Source: Rhodospirillaceae bacterium CCH5-H10
GTDB lineage: Bacteria; Pseudomonadota; Alphaproteobacteria; Reyranellales; Reyranellaceae
Direction: 5' to 3'
NCBI GenBank assembly: GCA_001557035.1
Contig: LSKJ01000419.1
Coordinates: 1 to 14,913, forward strand
Length of the DNA stretch: 14,913 nucleotides
Position 1 is the stretch's first letter; every line of letters begins with the position of its first letter. Shown one piece after another: positions 1 to 6,744 of the stretch. The position numbers and the translations under genes are program-made. The notes under the pieces were generated by a model. It made no database searches. It was not told where the DNA came from and saw only the letters and a program-made list of their open reading frames with translations.

Positions 1-344
1 ACTTTCTTCTCCGGCGGCTTGGGCGGCGGGGGTGGCTTGAGGTCGAGCGGCGGCGGCGGCTCGGGATCCGGCAGCGTCACCTCCGCAAGCACCGGCGGCG
101 GCATTTCCACCGGCGGCGGCTCCTCGGGCTCGGGAATCACTTCGCTCAGTTCCGGCCCCGGCGGCGCCTCGTTGGGCACGGCCTCCGGTGCCGCCGGCAA
201 CGGCGCCAGTTCCAGCATGATCGCCGCGGGCGGCGGAGAGTACGGCACTTCGGCGTTCACCCAGCCCAGCGCAAGACGGATCGCCCCCGCGTGCAGGGCC
301 AGCACGAAGGCGAACGCGCCGATCCAGCGCAGCGCCTCCCTCAT
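1..344 (-). CDS. tonB: TonB energy transducer, N-terminal part (cut by window edge)
   Basis: TonB spans the periplasm and passes energy from ExbB/ExbD to outer-membrane receptors. About 114 residues are visible and the C-terminal receptor-binding domain lies outside the window. Reading from the ATG at 344, residues 1-6 are a short cytoplasmic tail (MREALR) and about 7-27 form one membrane segment holding His18 in LALHAGA, the place where TonB proteins keep a functional His. From about residue 36 the sequence becomes a long Pro/Glu-rich spacer (EPEEPPPVEMPPP, then PPPPPKPPEKK), typical of the periplasm-spanning linker. The ATG overlaps the exbD stop as ATGA, so the two genes are probably translationally coupled. 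Identity rests on architecture and on the exbB-exbD context; the family is confident, the transported substrate is not. Confidence 0.9.
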   Translation of the reverse strand, partial: MREALRWIGAFAFVLALHAGAIRLALGWVNAEVPYSPPPAAIMLELAPLPAAPEAVPNEAPPGPELSEVIPEPEEPPPVEMPPPVLAEVTLPDPEPPPPLDLKPPPPPKPPEKK

Positions 345-754
345 TGCTCCAGTCCGACCAGCGCCACCTTCAGGTAGCCGGCGGTCCGCAGCACGTTCAT
401 CGCCTGCATCAGTTCGCCATAGGGCACGGCCTTGTCGGCCCGCAGGAAGATGCGTTCGTCCTTCCTGCCCGCCGTCGCCTCGTCGAGCGCCTTCGCCAGC
501 GCCTCGCGGCTGACCGGCGTGTCCTTCAGCACGAACGACAGGTCGTCCTTCAGCGTGAGATAGAGCGGCGTGTCGGGCTTGGGCTGGCGTTCCGCGGTCG
601 ACACGGGCAGGTCGACCGGCACGTCCACGGTGGCCAGCGGGGCCGCCACCATGAAGATGATCAGCAGCACCAGCATCACATCGATGAAGGGCGTGACGTT
701 GATCTCGTGGTTCTCGGGCAGGTCGCCATCGCCGTGATCGAGCTTCACCGACAT
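341..754 (-). CDS. exbD: Biopolymer transporter ExbD
   Basis: ExbD is the single-pass inner-membrane subunit of the ExbB-ExbD proton motor that energises TonB. The 137-aa product has the usual length. A short cytoplasmic N-terminus leads into INVTPFIDVMLVLLIIFMVA; Asp25 in this segment aligns with the essential proton-path Asp of Escherichia coli ExbD. The remaining ~95 residues are the periplasmic domain, with the family-like ERIFLRADKAVPYGELMQ stretch near the C-terminus. A GGAG sits about 8 nt before the ATG. The gene starts 2 nt after the exbB stop and its own stop overlaps the tonB start, so exbB-exbD-tonB form one transcription unit. Confidence 0.95.
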   Translation of the reverse strand: MSVKLDHGDGDLPENHEINVTPFIDVMLVLLIIFMVAAPLATVDVPVDLPVSTAERQPKPDTPLYLTLKDDLSFVLKDTPVSREALAKALDEATAGRKDERIFLRADKAVPYGELMQAMNVLRTAGYLKVALVGLEQ

Positions 755-756
755 GG

Positions 757-1641
757 CTATCTCCGCCCGAGGTCGCGCGAGACCAGGCGCAGCACCGCGG
801 CCGAGGTGTCACCGACCAGCGCGCGATAGGCCGTCACGCGGCGCGAGAAGTGGTTGTAGATCACCACCGCGGGAATGGCCGCGACGAGGCCGAGCGCCGT
901 CGCCAGCAGCGCCTCGGCGATGCCCGGCGCCACCACCGCGAGGTTGGTCGTCTGCGAGCGCGAGATGCCGATGAAGGAGTTCATGATCCCCCAGACGGTG
1001 CCGAACAGGCCGACGAACGGCGCGGTGCTTCCGATGGTCGCCAGCAAACCCGTCCCCTTCAGCATCCGCCGGCTGGTGGCCGCTTCCAGCCGCTCGAGGC
1101 GCGAGGCCACGCGCTCCTTGAGGCCTTCCCGGTCGTCGACCGTGTCGGCGCTCAGCCTCTGCTCGGCCAGCGCGGCCGTCACGAGATCGCCGGAGGGCGC
1201 CTTGTCGAGCGAGGGTGCACTGTCGACGGCGGCCAGCAGGCGCCGCTGCTGCCGCACCGCGACCGCAAGCTCCAGGCTCTTGGCCACGAACACCGTCCAG
1301 GTCAGCACCGACGCGATCACCAGGCCGATCATCACGGCCTTCACCACCCAGTCGGCGGCCATGAACATGCCCCACACCGAGAGGTCCTTCGGCAGCACGG
1401 CCTGCGTCGTCGGTGCAGGTGGCATCGCGGGCGCGGCCGGCGTGCTGGCGTCGGGTGATGTCGGCAACGGCGTCGCGGTGTCCGACGGCACCGCAGGATC
1501 GACGGGCGCGACGGGCGCGACGGGCGCGACGGCGGGCGGCAGCGCGGCGGCCGGCTGGGGAGGCTCGGTCGTCGTCGGCACCTGCGCCCACGCCAGCGCC
1601 GGGAAAAAGAGGAGGACGACCAGCAAACGACGAACCAGCAT
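757..1641 (-). CDS. exbB: ExbB proton-channel protein (MotA/TolQ/ExbB family)
   Basis: ExbB forms the pentameric inner-membrane channel that works with ExbD to drive TonB. I start it at the ATG at 1641, giving 294 aa, because that ATG overlaps the upstream stop as TAATG and is followed by a clear signal peptide (MLVRRLLVVLLFFPALAWA, cleavage about residue 19). An upstream in-frame extension to 1779 reads as Arg-rich shadow sequence. Residues 20-85 are a Pro/Ala/Thr linker with APV repeats, seen in many alphaproteobacterial ExbB proteins. Membrane segments lie near 98-120, 197-219 and 243-262. The MotA/TolQ/ExbB core includes GLLATIGSTAPFVGLFGTVW (about 198-217) and PGIAEALLATALGLVAAIP (about 239-257). 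Confidence 0.95.
   Translation of the reverse strand: MLVRRLLVVLLFFPALAWAQVPTTTEPPQPAAALPPAVAPVAPVAPVDPAVPSDTATPLPTSPDASTPAAPAMPPAPTTQAVLPKDLSVWGMFMAADWVVKAVMIGLVIASVLTWTVFVAKSLELAVAVRQQRRLLAAVDSAPSLDKAPSGDLVTAALAEQRLSADTVDDREGLKERVASRLERLEAATSRRMLKGTGLLATIGSTAPFVGLFGTVWGIMNSFIGISRSQTTNLAVVAPGIAEALLATALGLVAAIPAVVIYNHFSRRVTAYRALVGDTSAAVLRLVSRDLGRR
1501..1532. repeat. 9-bp tandem repeat inside exbB
   Basis: The unit gacgggcgc is repeated three times exactly, followed by a partial fourth copy (gacgg). On the minus strand it encodes the APV repeats of the ExbB periplasmic linker. The unit is a multiple of three, so copy-number change would alter linker length without breaking the frame. Confidence 0.85.
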
Positions 1642-1961
1642 TACGCGATACCCTGAAGAGTGCGAACGACGGGGCGCAACCAGTTGGCACGCCAGGTGAG
1701 AGTGCAGGTCACGGCAACGGCGCCGCCGCTGAGCATCGTGGCCCAGAGCAGCGAGCCGAAGCCCGGACCGTCGCGCCACAAGGAGAGGGCGAGAGACGTT
1801 GCGAGCAGGGCGTAGCCCGCGATCCGCATCGGCCGCGCCAGCCGCTCGGGGCAGCAGCGCGCACCCCCGGCGCGCTCCCAGTGCCGATCCTGGCTCAGCG
1901 CCAGCAGTACGAAGCCGCCATAGGAGGCGAGCGCCAGCGCGAGCAGCAGAACGCCCGTCAC
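1641..1961 (-). CDS. DUF3325 domain-containing small membrane protein
   Basis: A 106-aa very hydrophobic protein of unknown biochemical function. An N-terminal helix (about 3-22, LLLALALASYGGFVLLAL) is followed by a DRHWERAG loop, a second helix around 45-60 (RIAGYALLATSLALSL) and a third around 69-86 (LLWATMLSGGAVAVTCTL). Topology, length and the DRHW-type loop fit DUF3325, a family that recurs with TonB/ExbB and siderophore-uptake genes. The start is GTG at 1961, directly after the stop of the upstream gene (TGA-g-GTG), and its stop overlaps the exbB ATG, so it sits mid-operon. The family call is from memory of such operons; no catalytic residues are apparent. Confidence 0.7.
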   Translation of the reverse strand: MTGVLLLALALASYGGFVLLALSQDRHWERAGGARCCPERLARPMRIAGYALLATSLALSLWRDGPGFGSLLWATMLSGGAVAVTCTLTWRANWLRPVVRTLQGIA

Positions 1962-1962
1962 C

Positions 1963-2253
1963 TCAGGCTCCTGCCGTCAGACGCAGGAGACCCCAGGCGC
2001 CGCCCCACGAGCCAAGACTGGCTAGTGCGAAGACCAGGCAGAGCCTGCCCAGACGCCGGTCGGCAAAAGCCCAGATGAGCAGGACGAGATAGACGAGAAA
2101 GGCCAGCATCGCGGACAGAACGACGGCCTCGCTGCGCGGCATCAACCGGGCCGCGGCCAGCGCCACCGCCAGCAGCGCGGAGAAACCTGCCGCCACGGCG
2201 TAGCCGCCGCCGATCGCCGCCACCAGACGGACAAGGATCGACAGACCGGTCAT
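1963..2253 (-). CDS. DUF3649 domain-containing membrane protein
   Basis: A 96-aa membrane protein and the first visible gene of the tonB operon. I place the start at the ATG at 2253 (MTGLSILVRL). The frame stays open further upstream, but that part is hydrophilic and lacks membrane character. Three hydrophobic segments are visible: about 7-34 (Ala-rich), 45-63 (VVLSAMLAFLVYLVLLIWAF) and 71-92 (LCLVFALASLGSWGGAWGLL). DUF3649 proteins are small, three-helix, and usually lie beside DUF3325 and PepSY-type genes in iron-uptake loci, which matches the order here. No recognisable Shine-Dalgarno sequence precedes the start, so the N-terminus is the least certain part. Function is unknown. Confidence 0.65.
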   Translation of the reverse strand: MTGLSILVRLVAAIGGGYAVAAGFSALLAVALAAARLMPRSEAVVLSAMLAFLVYLVLLIWAFADRRLGRLCLVFALASLGSWGGAWGLLRLTAGA

Positions 2254-2551
2254 GACGGACTCGCGCTTCAACTCGATCGCCCTCTCGTTCGAGCGGTCGG
2301 CCGCGATCCGCTCAGTGATAAGACGAACGAGCGGCCCGGTTTTCTCCCCTCCCGGACGCAAGGCAGACATTTTTTTGGCGCTCTTCGCGCCCACCACCTG
2401 CACAATCCACCGGCAGAACTGCCGGGCCGGCATGGGTCCCCCGGCATTGCAGCCGTCCGGAAAATTGTACCGGGGCACCTCGGGCACTGCTATCCAGTCC
2501 CACCTCGTTTGCTGCTCGGCTGTATCGTTTTTGATCCAGGGGGAACGTCGG
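2254..2551. other. Divergent intergenic region between the tonB operon and nitronate monooxygenase
   Basis: About 300 bp separate the two outward-facing transcription units, so both promoters should lie here. I looked for a Fur-type palindrome (GATAATGATAATCATTATC-like) and saw none. A minus-strand frame is open through part of it but has low coding character. A T7 run at about 2371-2377 is present. No convincing sigma-70 boxes can be pointed to. Confidence 0.5.
2538..2544 (+). promoter_or_regulatory. Ribosome binding site deciding the nitronate monooxygenase start
   Basis: The purine run AGGGGGA lies 7 nt before the ATG at 2552. It supports that start over the much longer open frame that begins at 2252 and crosses the divergent intergenic region. 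Confidence 0.7.
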
Positions 2552-3691
2552 ATGAAGTCCGCTTTGTGCCGGAAACTCGGGATCGAATTTCCCCTGTTCG
2601 CTTTCAGCCATTGCCGCGACGTCGTGGCTGCGGTGTCGAATGCCGGTGGCTTCGGCGTGCTGGGCGCCGTCGCCCACACAGCGGAAAGCCTGGAAATCGA
2701 TCTCAGGTGGATCGACGAGCATGTCAGCGGCAAGCCCTACGGGATCGACCTGCTGATTCCCAACAAGATGGAGGACAAGGAGGGCGGACTGACGGCGGCC
2801 GACCTCGAGGCGCGCGTCCCTCCCGAACATCGCCGGCATGTCGCCAGCCTGCTCGCCCGGAACGGCATCGATACCGCCGATCTGTGGTCCGCGGAGCAGG
2901 CCGTCCACGACTATACGGACAACATGCGCGAAGGCGGCGCGGCCCGGCTCCTCGATGTCGCCTTCAGCCATCCCATCAAGCTGTTCGTGAATGCGCTCGG
3001 CGTGCCGCCGCCGTCGATCATGGCTCGGGCACGCGACAAGGGCATCCTGGTGGGCGCTCTCACCGGCGCCAAAGAACATGCGATCAAACACGCCCAGGCC
3101 GGGGTCGACATTCTCGTGGTCGCCGGCACCGAGGCGGGCGGGCACTGCGGCGAGGTCTCGACGATGGTGCTCGTGCCCGAGGTGATTCAGGCCGTCGCGG
3201 CCTACAAGGACATCGACGTGCTGGCGGCCGGCGGCATCGCCACGGGGCGGCAAATGGCGGCGTGCATGGCCATGGGCGCCGCGGGCGCCTGGACGGCGTC
3301 GGTCTGGCTGACGACGGCGGAGGCCGAGACCACCCCGACGGTGAAGAAGAAAATGCTGGCCGCGACCTCGCGCGATACCGTGCGGTCGCGCAGCCGGACA
3401 GGCAAGCCGACACGGCAGCTCAAGTCGGCCTGGACCGATGGCTGGCACGGCGAGCACGCGCCGGATCCGCTGCCGATGCCGCTCCAGGGCCTCATCAGCC
3501 GGCCGGCGTTGGCAAAGATCGACAAGCTTGCCGCCAGCGGACATGAGGGCGCCCAGCGTCTCGCCACCTACTACGTCGGCCAGGCGGTCGGCCTCATGAA
3601 CACCGAGCAGTCGGCACGGTCGGTCGTCTACGACTTCATGAAAGACTACGCCGAGGCCGTGGAGCGACTGTCGGGCACGCTCGAAGACTAG
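2552..3691 (+). CDS. Nitronate monooxygenase (2-nitropropane dioxygenase family)
   Basis: An FMN-dependent TIM-barrel enzyme that oxidises alkyl nitronates such as propionate-3-nitronate, normally a cytoplasmic detoxification role. The 379-aa product has the family's usual length. From the ATG at 2552 the N-terminus is MKSALCRKLGIEFPLFAF, followed by SNAGGFGVLGA (about 29-39), a typical early flavin-site loop. The GTEAGGH motif (192-198) supplies the expected active-site His198, and AAGGIATGRQ (about 225-234) is the phosphate-binding segment for FMN. A strong ribosome site lies 7 nt upstream. The gene stands alone, divergent from the tonB operon and ending about 80 bp before the tRNA-Leu fragment, so it probably belongs to the chromosome rather than the island. 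The exact substrate cannot be read from sequence. Confidence 0.9.
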   Translation: MKSALCRKLGIEFPLFAFSHCRDVVAAVSNAGGFGVLGAVAHTAESLEIDLRWIDEHVSGKPYGIDLLIPNKMEDKEGGLTAADLEARVPPEHRRHVASLLARNGIDTADLWSAEQAVHDYTDNMREGGAARLLDVAFSHPIKLFVNALGVPPPSIMARARDKGILVGALTGAKEHAIKHAQAGVDILVVAGTEAGGHCGEVSTMVLVPEVIQAVAAYKDIDVLAAGGIATGRQMAACMAMGAAGAWTASVWLTTAEAETTPTVKKKMLAATSRDTVRSRSRTGKPTRQLKSAWTDGWHGEHAPDPLPMPLQGLISRPALAKIDKLAASGHEGAQRLATYYVGQAVGLMNTEQSARSVVYDFMKDYAEAVERLSGTLED

Positions 3692-3773
3692 GTCGTGGGG
3701 CCATAACCACAGGCGTCTGGCGGAGCGCAACGGCTATCGCGACTAGGAGAGCGCGCGTGCTGTTCCAAAAGAG

Positions 3774-3825
3774 TGGTACCCCCGGTCGGGCTCGAACCAA
3801 CACTCCGTGAGGAACCTGATTTTGA
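3774..3825 (-). other. 3' fragment of tRNA-Leu(CAA): probable attachment site
   Basis: On the minus strand, 52 nt match the 3' part of a leucine tRNA: half of the anticodon loop with anticodon CAA (3824-3822), the 3' anticodon stem TCAGG, a long class-II variable arm (TCC-TCAC-GGA), a T arm (GTTGG-TTCGAGC-CCGAC), seven acceptor bases CGGGGGT, discriminator A and an encoded CCA ending at 3774. The bases before the loop (GCCCC and upstream) cannot pair with TCAGG, and no D arm or 5' acceptor strand is present, so the gene is cut exactly at the anticodon loop. This is the usual footprint left by tyrosine integrases that insert into tRNA genes, and an integrase gene begins 180 bp away. leuX, the CAA leucine tRNA, is a known target of P4-type integrases. 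Confidence 0.85.
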
Positions 3826-3959
3826 GGGGGCCCGGACGGCATATCCTATCGCTAGCCGGCTGCGCGCCACGATGCGATAACTGACTGATTTATCTGGCCT
3901 TTTCGCCTCGAATCGTGAGCCACTCCTCGCCGGCCTTACGCCACGGTTGGATTTCTGGC

Positions 3960-3977
3960 TGCACCTATTCTGCACCT
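3960..3977. repeat. Short direct repeat upstream of the integrase
   Basis: TGCACCT occurs at 3960-3966 and again at 3971-3977, spaced 11 bp start to start (one helical turn). It lies between the tRNA fragment and the integrase gene, where arm-type integrase or excisionase sites are often found. With only two copies, this is a suggestion. Confidence 0.35.
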
Positions 3978-4005
3978 GAAGATCGGACTGCTTCGGAGGT
4001 TAGGA

Positions 4006-5388
4006 ATGCCAAGACTCAAACTTACGAAGACCGTAGTGGACTCCGCCAAGCCGAAAGCGGATCCGTACGAAATCCGGGACGCGGCGATACCGGGTTTCCT
4101 ACTCAAGGTCACCCCGGCCGGCCGCAAGGTCTTCATGGTGGCCTATGTCGCCAACAACGGTCAGCGCCGAAAACCCGCAATCGGCCGTTTTGGCGAGATC
4201 ACAGTCGAGCAAGCCCGGTCAATCGCCCAGGACTGGCTCGCCGAGGTCCGAAAAGGCAAAGATCCCAGCGCCGAAAAGAGCGCGGCACGCCGGGCGCCTT
4301 CGGTGAGTGAACTCTTCAGCCGCTTCATCACTGACTACTCCGAGCCGCGCAACAAGCCGTCCACGATCGCGGCCAACCGTAGCTACGGCAAGCTCTACAT
4401 CATCCCAAATCTAGGCAAAACCAAAGTCGCCGACGTCACACGTGCAGACATCTCGGGCCTTATGAAGAAGATGGCGACATATCCAACGAACGCAAACAGG
4501 GTGCTCTCCGCCGTCCGCAAGATGTTCAACATGGCAGAGGTCTGGGGCATGCGCCCAGACGGATCAAACCCCTGCCGCCATGTTCCAAAGTATCCGGAGA
4601 GGGGAAAGACCCGGCTGATCACAGATACGGAGCTGAGGCGGCTGTATGGATACTTAAGCAAGGCAGAGGCAGAGGGTCTGGAGCACCCGTTCATCCTCCT
4701 TGCCGTTCGGCTCCAGTTCGAGTTTGCGGCTCGGATGTCCGAGATCATCAACCTCGAATGGGCTTGGGTTGATCTCGACAACCGCCGCATTGAATGGCCG
4801 GACAGCAAGACAGGTGGAATGTCAAAGCCGATGAGCGCCGAAGCAGCCCGCCTGCTGGAGGCGGCGCCTCGGCTGGAAAATTCACCTTACGTCTGCCCAT
4901 CCATCTTCGACCCCGACCTCCCGATGTCGAAGCACACCTACTACAAGGGCTGGCAACGCATCCTTACGCGTGCCGGGCTACCACACATCGGCACGCACGG
5001 CATTCGGCACCGCTCGGCGACAGACATCGCAAACTCCGGAATTCCCGTAAAAGTCGGCATGACGCTCACGGCACATAAGACGGTTACCATGTTCATGCGC
5101 TACGTCCATACTGAAGACGAACACGTAAGGACGGCGGCCGAGGCGGTAGCATCACGACGACAAAGCCTGATCGGGGGCGCGGTGTCGGCCATTGTCTCGA
5201 AATCCCCGTCAATACCGTCAATCGCGGCTGGGACAGTCGCAGAGCCGAATGCGGAAGAAGCACGGCCGCTAGGCTTGGACGATGGCCTGTTCCAGTCTCG
5301 GACCAAGCTTGGGACCTACCGCCCGTATCGTCACCGTCGCGGCCCAAACCGAGGCGTCCCGCCGGAACTAAAGGCTCCAGGCAAGTGA
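4006..5388 (+). CDS. P4-type tyrosine recombinase/integrase
   Basis: A 460-aa site-specific recombinase that would insert and excise the element at a tRNA gene. The N-terminal ~90 residues form the arm-binding domain of the P4-integrase family (DUF4102-like, with IPGFLLKVTPAGRKVFMVAY and AIGRFGEITVEQAR). Residues about 98-180 are the core-binding SAM-like domain. The catalytic domain keeps Arg243 (FAARMSEI), a Lys at 268 or 274, His331 and Arg334 (HGIRH), His357 (TAHKTVTMF) and nucleophile Tyr366 (MRYVH). A good GGAGG lies at 3995-3999. The ~70 residues after 390 are low-complexity and unlike the family, and run into the next remnant, so the original C-terminus may have been replaced. It transcribes away from the tRNA fragment. 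Apparently intact and possibly active. Confidence 0.93.
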   Translation: MPRLKLTKTVVDSAKPKADPYEIRDAAIPGFLLKVTPAGRKVFMVAYVANNGQRRKPAIGRFGEITVEQARSIAQDWLAEVRKGKDPSAEKSAARRAPSVSELFSRFITDYSEPRNKPSTIAANRSYGKLYIIPNLGKTKVADVTRADISGLMKKMATYPTNANRVLSAVRKMFNMAEVWGMRPDGSNPCRHVPKYPERGKTRLITDTELRRLYGYLSKAEAEGLEHPFILLAVRLQFEFAARMSEIINLEWAWVDLDNRRIEWPDSKTGGMSKPMSAEAARLLEAAPRLENSPYVCPSIFDPDLPMSKHTYYKGWQRILTRAGLPHIGTHGIRHRSATDIANSGIPVKVGMTLTAHKTVTMFMRYVHTEDEHVRTAAEAVASRRQSLIGGAVSAIVSKSPSIPSIAAGTVAEPNAEEARPLGLDDGLFQSRTKLGTYRPYRHRRGPNRGVPPELKAPGK

Positions 5389-5389
5389 A

Positions 5390-5686
5390 GGCGGCGGTCA
5401 TTTCCGATGGGCCGAGAGGCTGATCCTCGGGCGGCAGGAGAACGGGCTGGTTTATGCCGGTTCGGTCAATCGCGCCGTCTCGCGCGACGACACGAACGAG
5501 CTGCGCCGGCGCCGCCCGCGCCTCGTCGTAAGGAAGCCGCCTCTGCCGAAGCAGCCCAGGAAGGCCGACGCCCGGTGGTTCGAGCAGACGGAGTTGGTCG
5601 AGGTCGTCTATCCGAACAAGAGCGCCGACGGACAACTGCGGCACCCGGCGTTCAAGGGTCTGCGGGACGATATCGTAAAAAGCTAG
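5390..5686 (+). pseudogene. C-terminal remnant of an ATP-dependent DNA ligase (LigD-like)
   Basis: The frame holding codon 5402-5404 reads FRWAERLILGRQENGLVYAG, then about 30 basic residues, then ARWFEQTELVEVVY and SADGQLRHPAFKGLRDDI, stopping at TAG 5684-5686. This matches the OB-fold end of bacterial NHEJ-type ATP-dependent ligases, where a VYAG(R/K)V segment and a final LRHPxFKGLRxD motif are characteristic. The nucleotidyltransferase domain with the active-site Lys is absent, and the frame runs up into the integrase 3' end with no plausible start, so only the tail survives. It begins directly at the end of the integrase gene, suggesting a recombination junction there. Assignment to LigD rather than a LigB/LigC type is inference. 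Confidence 0.72.
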
Positions 5687-6071
5687 TGCGATCAGCTTTG
5701 CTTCCCGGGCGTGGCTAGCACCGGATACGCCTGGGAAAGTACACCCGCAACGGCATATCTGCAGCGGCTTGCAACCCGCTGGGATCGGGATGCTGTTTGA
5801 TTACTCGGCGGCGCGCGAGGAGAAGCGCTAGACCAGCTGGTGGATCCGCGAACCCAACGAAGACAATGCGCGTCCCGACCTGACTCTGGTGATCTAGATC
5901 AGAGCGGCACCTTGCTCAAGGTGCGAGAGCCACGGCTGGCCGACTAGCTCAGGCAACGGCTCATTGTCGGATTGACCTGCCCCCGGGTTTTCGGACCATC
6001 GATTAGTTGAGAGACTGGCCTTCTGCTCAGTCTGGGTTGGCGAAACCACCGGGCCCACATAATATCGCACG
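5687..6071. other. Gene-poor decayed stretch
   Basis: No intact gene is supported here. A plus-strand reading near 5790-5890 (SAAREEKR, then WWIREPNEDNARPDLTLVI) looks once-coding but is interrupted by stops, and I do not recognise it. The right part holds a candidate insertion-sequence end, described separately. Confidence 0.4.
5973..6055 (-). mobile_element. Possible end of an IS3-like insertion sequence
   Basis: The sequence starting at 5973, TGACCTGCCCCCGG, has the TG terminus and CTGCCCC core seen at ends of some IS3-family elements. Read on the minus strand the adjacent bases translate as TEQKASLSTNRWSENPGAGQ, which looks like a transposase tail running into the terminus. There is no transposase body and no matching second end in the neighbourhood. 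This is pattern memory only and could be wrong. Confidence 0.25.
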
Positions 6072-6308
6072 ATGACGAATGTTGACACAATCCGCACAAT
6101 CCTCACTGACGTTGATTTCATCTTGCGGGAACGACTAGCTGCCGTCGGCTTAGAGGTGGCGCATGTGATGCTAGCGGTTGAACCTGGCGGCTTAGCGATT
6201 GTTCGCAGTAATACTGGCCCGGCTGAATTAGGCGAGATGAGCCATATGCTCGCCCAGATTGCCGATCGCGCGGCCAAGCAGGCACCCGTTACCGATCCGT
6301 TGAGCTAA
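6072..6308 (+). CDS. Small hypothetical protein, first of a tandem paralogous pair
   Basis: A 78-aa protein of unknown function. It begins MTNVDTIRTILTDVDFILRE, likely one helix, then has a central hydrophobic strand-like stretch (VAHVMLAVEPGGLAIVRSN) and a C-terminal helix (LGEMSHMLAQIADRAAKQ) ending PVTDPLS. It aligns end to end with the next gene at 6425. Shared positions include MT at the start, TIL and LRxRL in the first helix, LAV in the centre, Asn before the last helix, and (R/P)VT(D/E)P at the end. No Shine-Dalgarno sequence is obvious. No membrane segment, signal peptide or known motif is visible. Conservation of a paralogue supports it as a real gene; its GC content is a little lower than its neighbours. 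Confidence 0.6.
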   Translation: MTNVDTIRTILTDVDFILRERLAAVGLEVAHVMLAVEPGGLAIVRSNTGPAELGEMSHMLAQIADRAAKQAPVTDPLS

Positions 6309-6424
6309 TCAAGGTCTGCAGTTGTGGGAGGAGGTCGGCCAACAGGGGATACGGGCGGTTCCGTGCAATTCACCGTTCCGCAGCGGGCAGAGCTACACTT
6401 AATGAATATGGCTGGGATCATGCG

Positions 6425-6658
6425 ATGACTGAGTCAGTAAAGGCGATCCAAACGATACTCGCCACCGTGGAACAGACGTTACGCGATCGCCTGAAGGAGA
6501 TCGGAGCTGATGGCTTTCCACACGTGTTGGCAGTGATTGGCGCTGACGGCGAGTTGATCATGCTCACTAATGTTGATTCGATCGGCTTGATGGACGTGGC
6601 TACCGATCTCGCGCGTGCGGCCCTGCGCATACCGCGCGTGACGGAGCCAATCCACTAA
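6425..6658 (+). CDS. Small hypothetical protein, second of a tandem paralogous pair
   Basis: A 77-aa protein, paralogous to the gene at 6072 and in the same orientation after a 116-bp gap. Layout is the same: N-terminal helix (TESVKAIQTILATVEQTLRD), central stretch (FPHVLAVIGADGELIMLTN), then VDSIGLMDVATDLARAALR and the tail RVTEPIH. The alternation of a helix, two short strands and a helix suggests a compact soluble fold, but I do not recognise the family and assign no function. The amino-acid divergence between the copies shows the duplication is old, or that both were acquired as a pair. The stop is followed by a short AT-richer stretch and then the IS5 remnant. Confidence 0.6.
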   Translation: MTESVKAIQTILATVEQTLRDRLKEIGADGFPHVLAVIGADGELIMLTNVDSIGLMDVATDLARAALRIPRVTEPIH

Positions 6659-6744
6659 ACTTAGCCTTAAATAGTCCTACCTATTCATGCATTCTAAATG
6701 CTGGCCTCACGCGAGGGTCCCGATGCAGGGAATCGTAAGACTCC

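Noticed and set aside
1642..1779. A 46-codon N-terminal extension of ExbB
   Set aside because: It overlaps the DUF3325 gene in another frame, is Arg-rich, and would hide the signal peptide; the ATG at 1641 overlaps the upstream stop as expected in this operon.
2254..2551. A Fur box or riboswitch between the tonB operon and the nitronate monooxygenase gene
   Set aside because: I expected iron regulation but found no Fur-type palindrome or structured leader I could support by eye.
2312..3730. A 472-codon open frame antisense to the nitronate monooxygenase gene
   Set aside because: It is Arg/His/Gly-rich shadow sequence typical of GC-rich DNA, and the plus-strand gene has complete family motifs and a good ribosome site.
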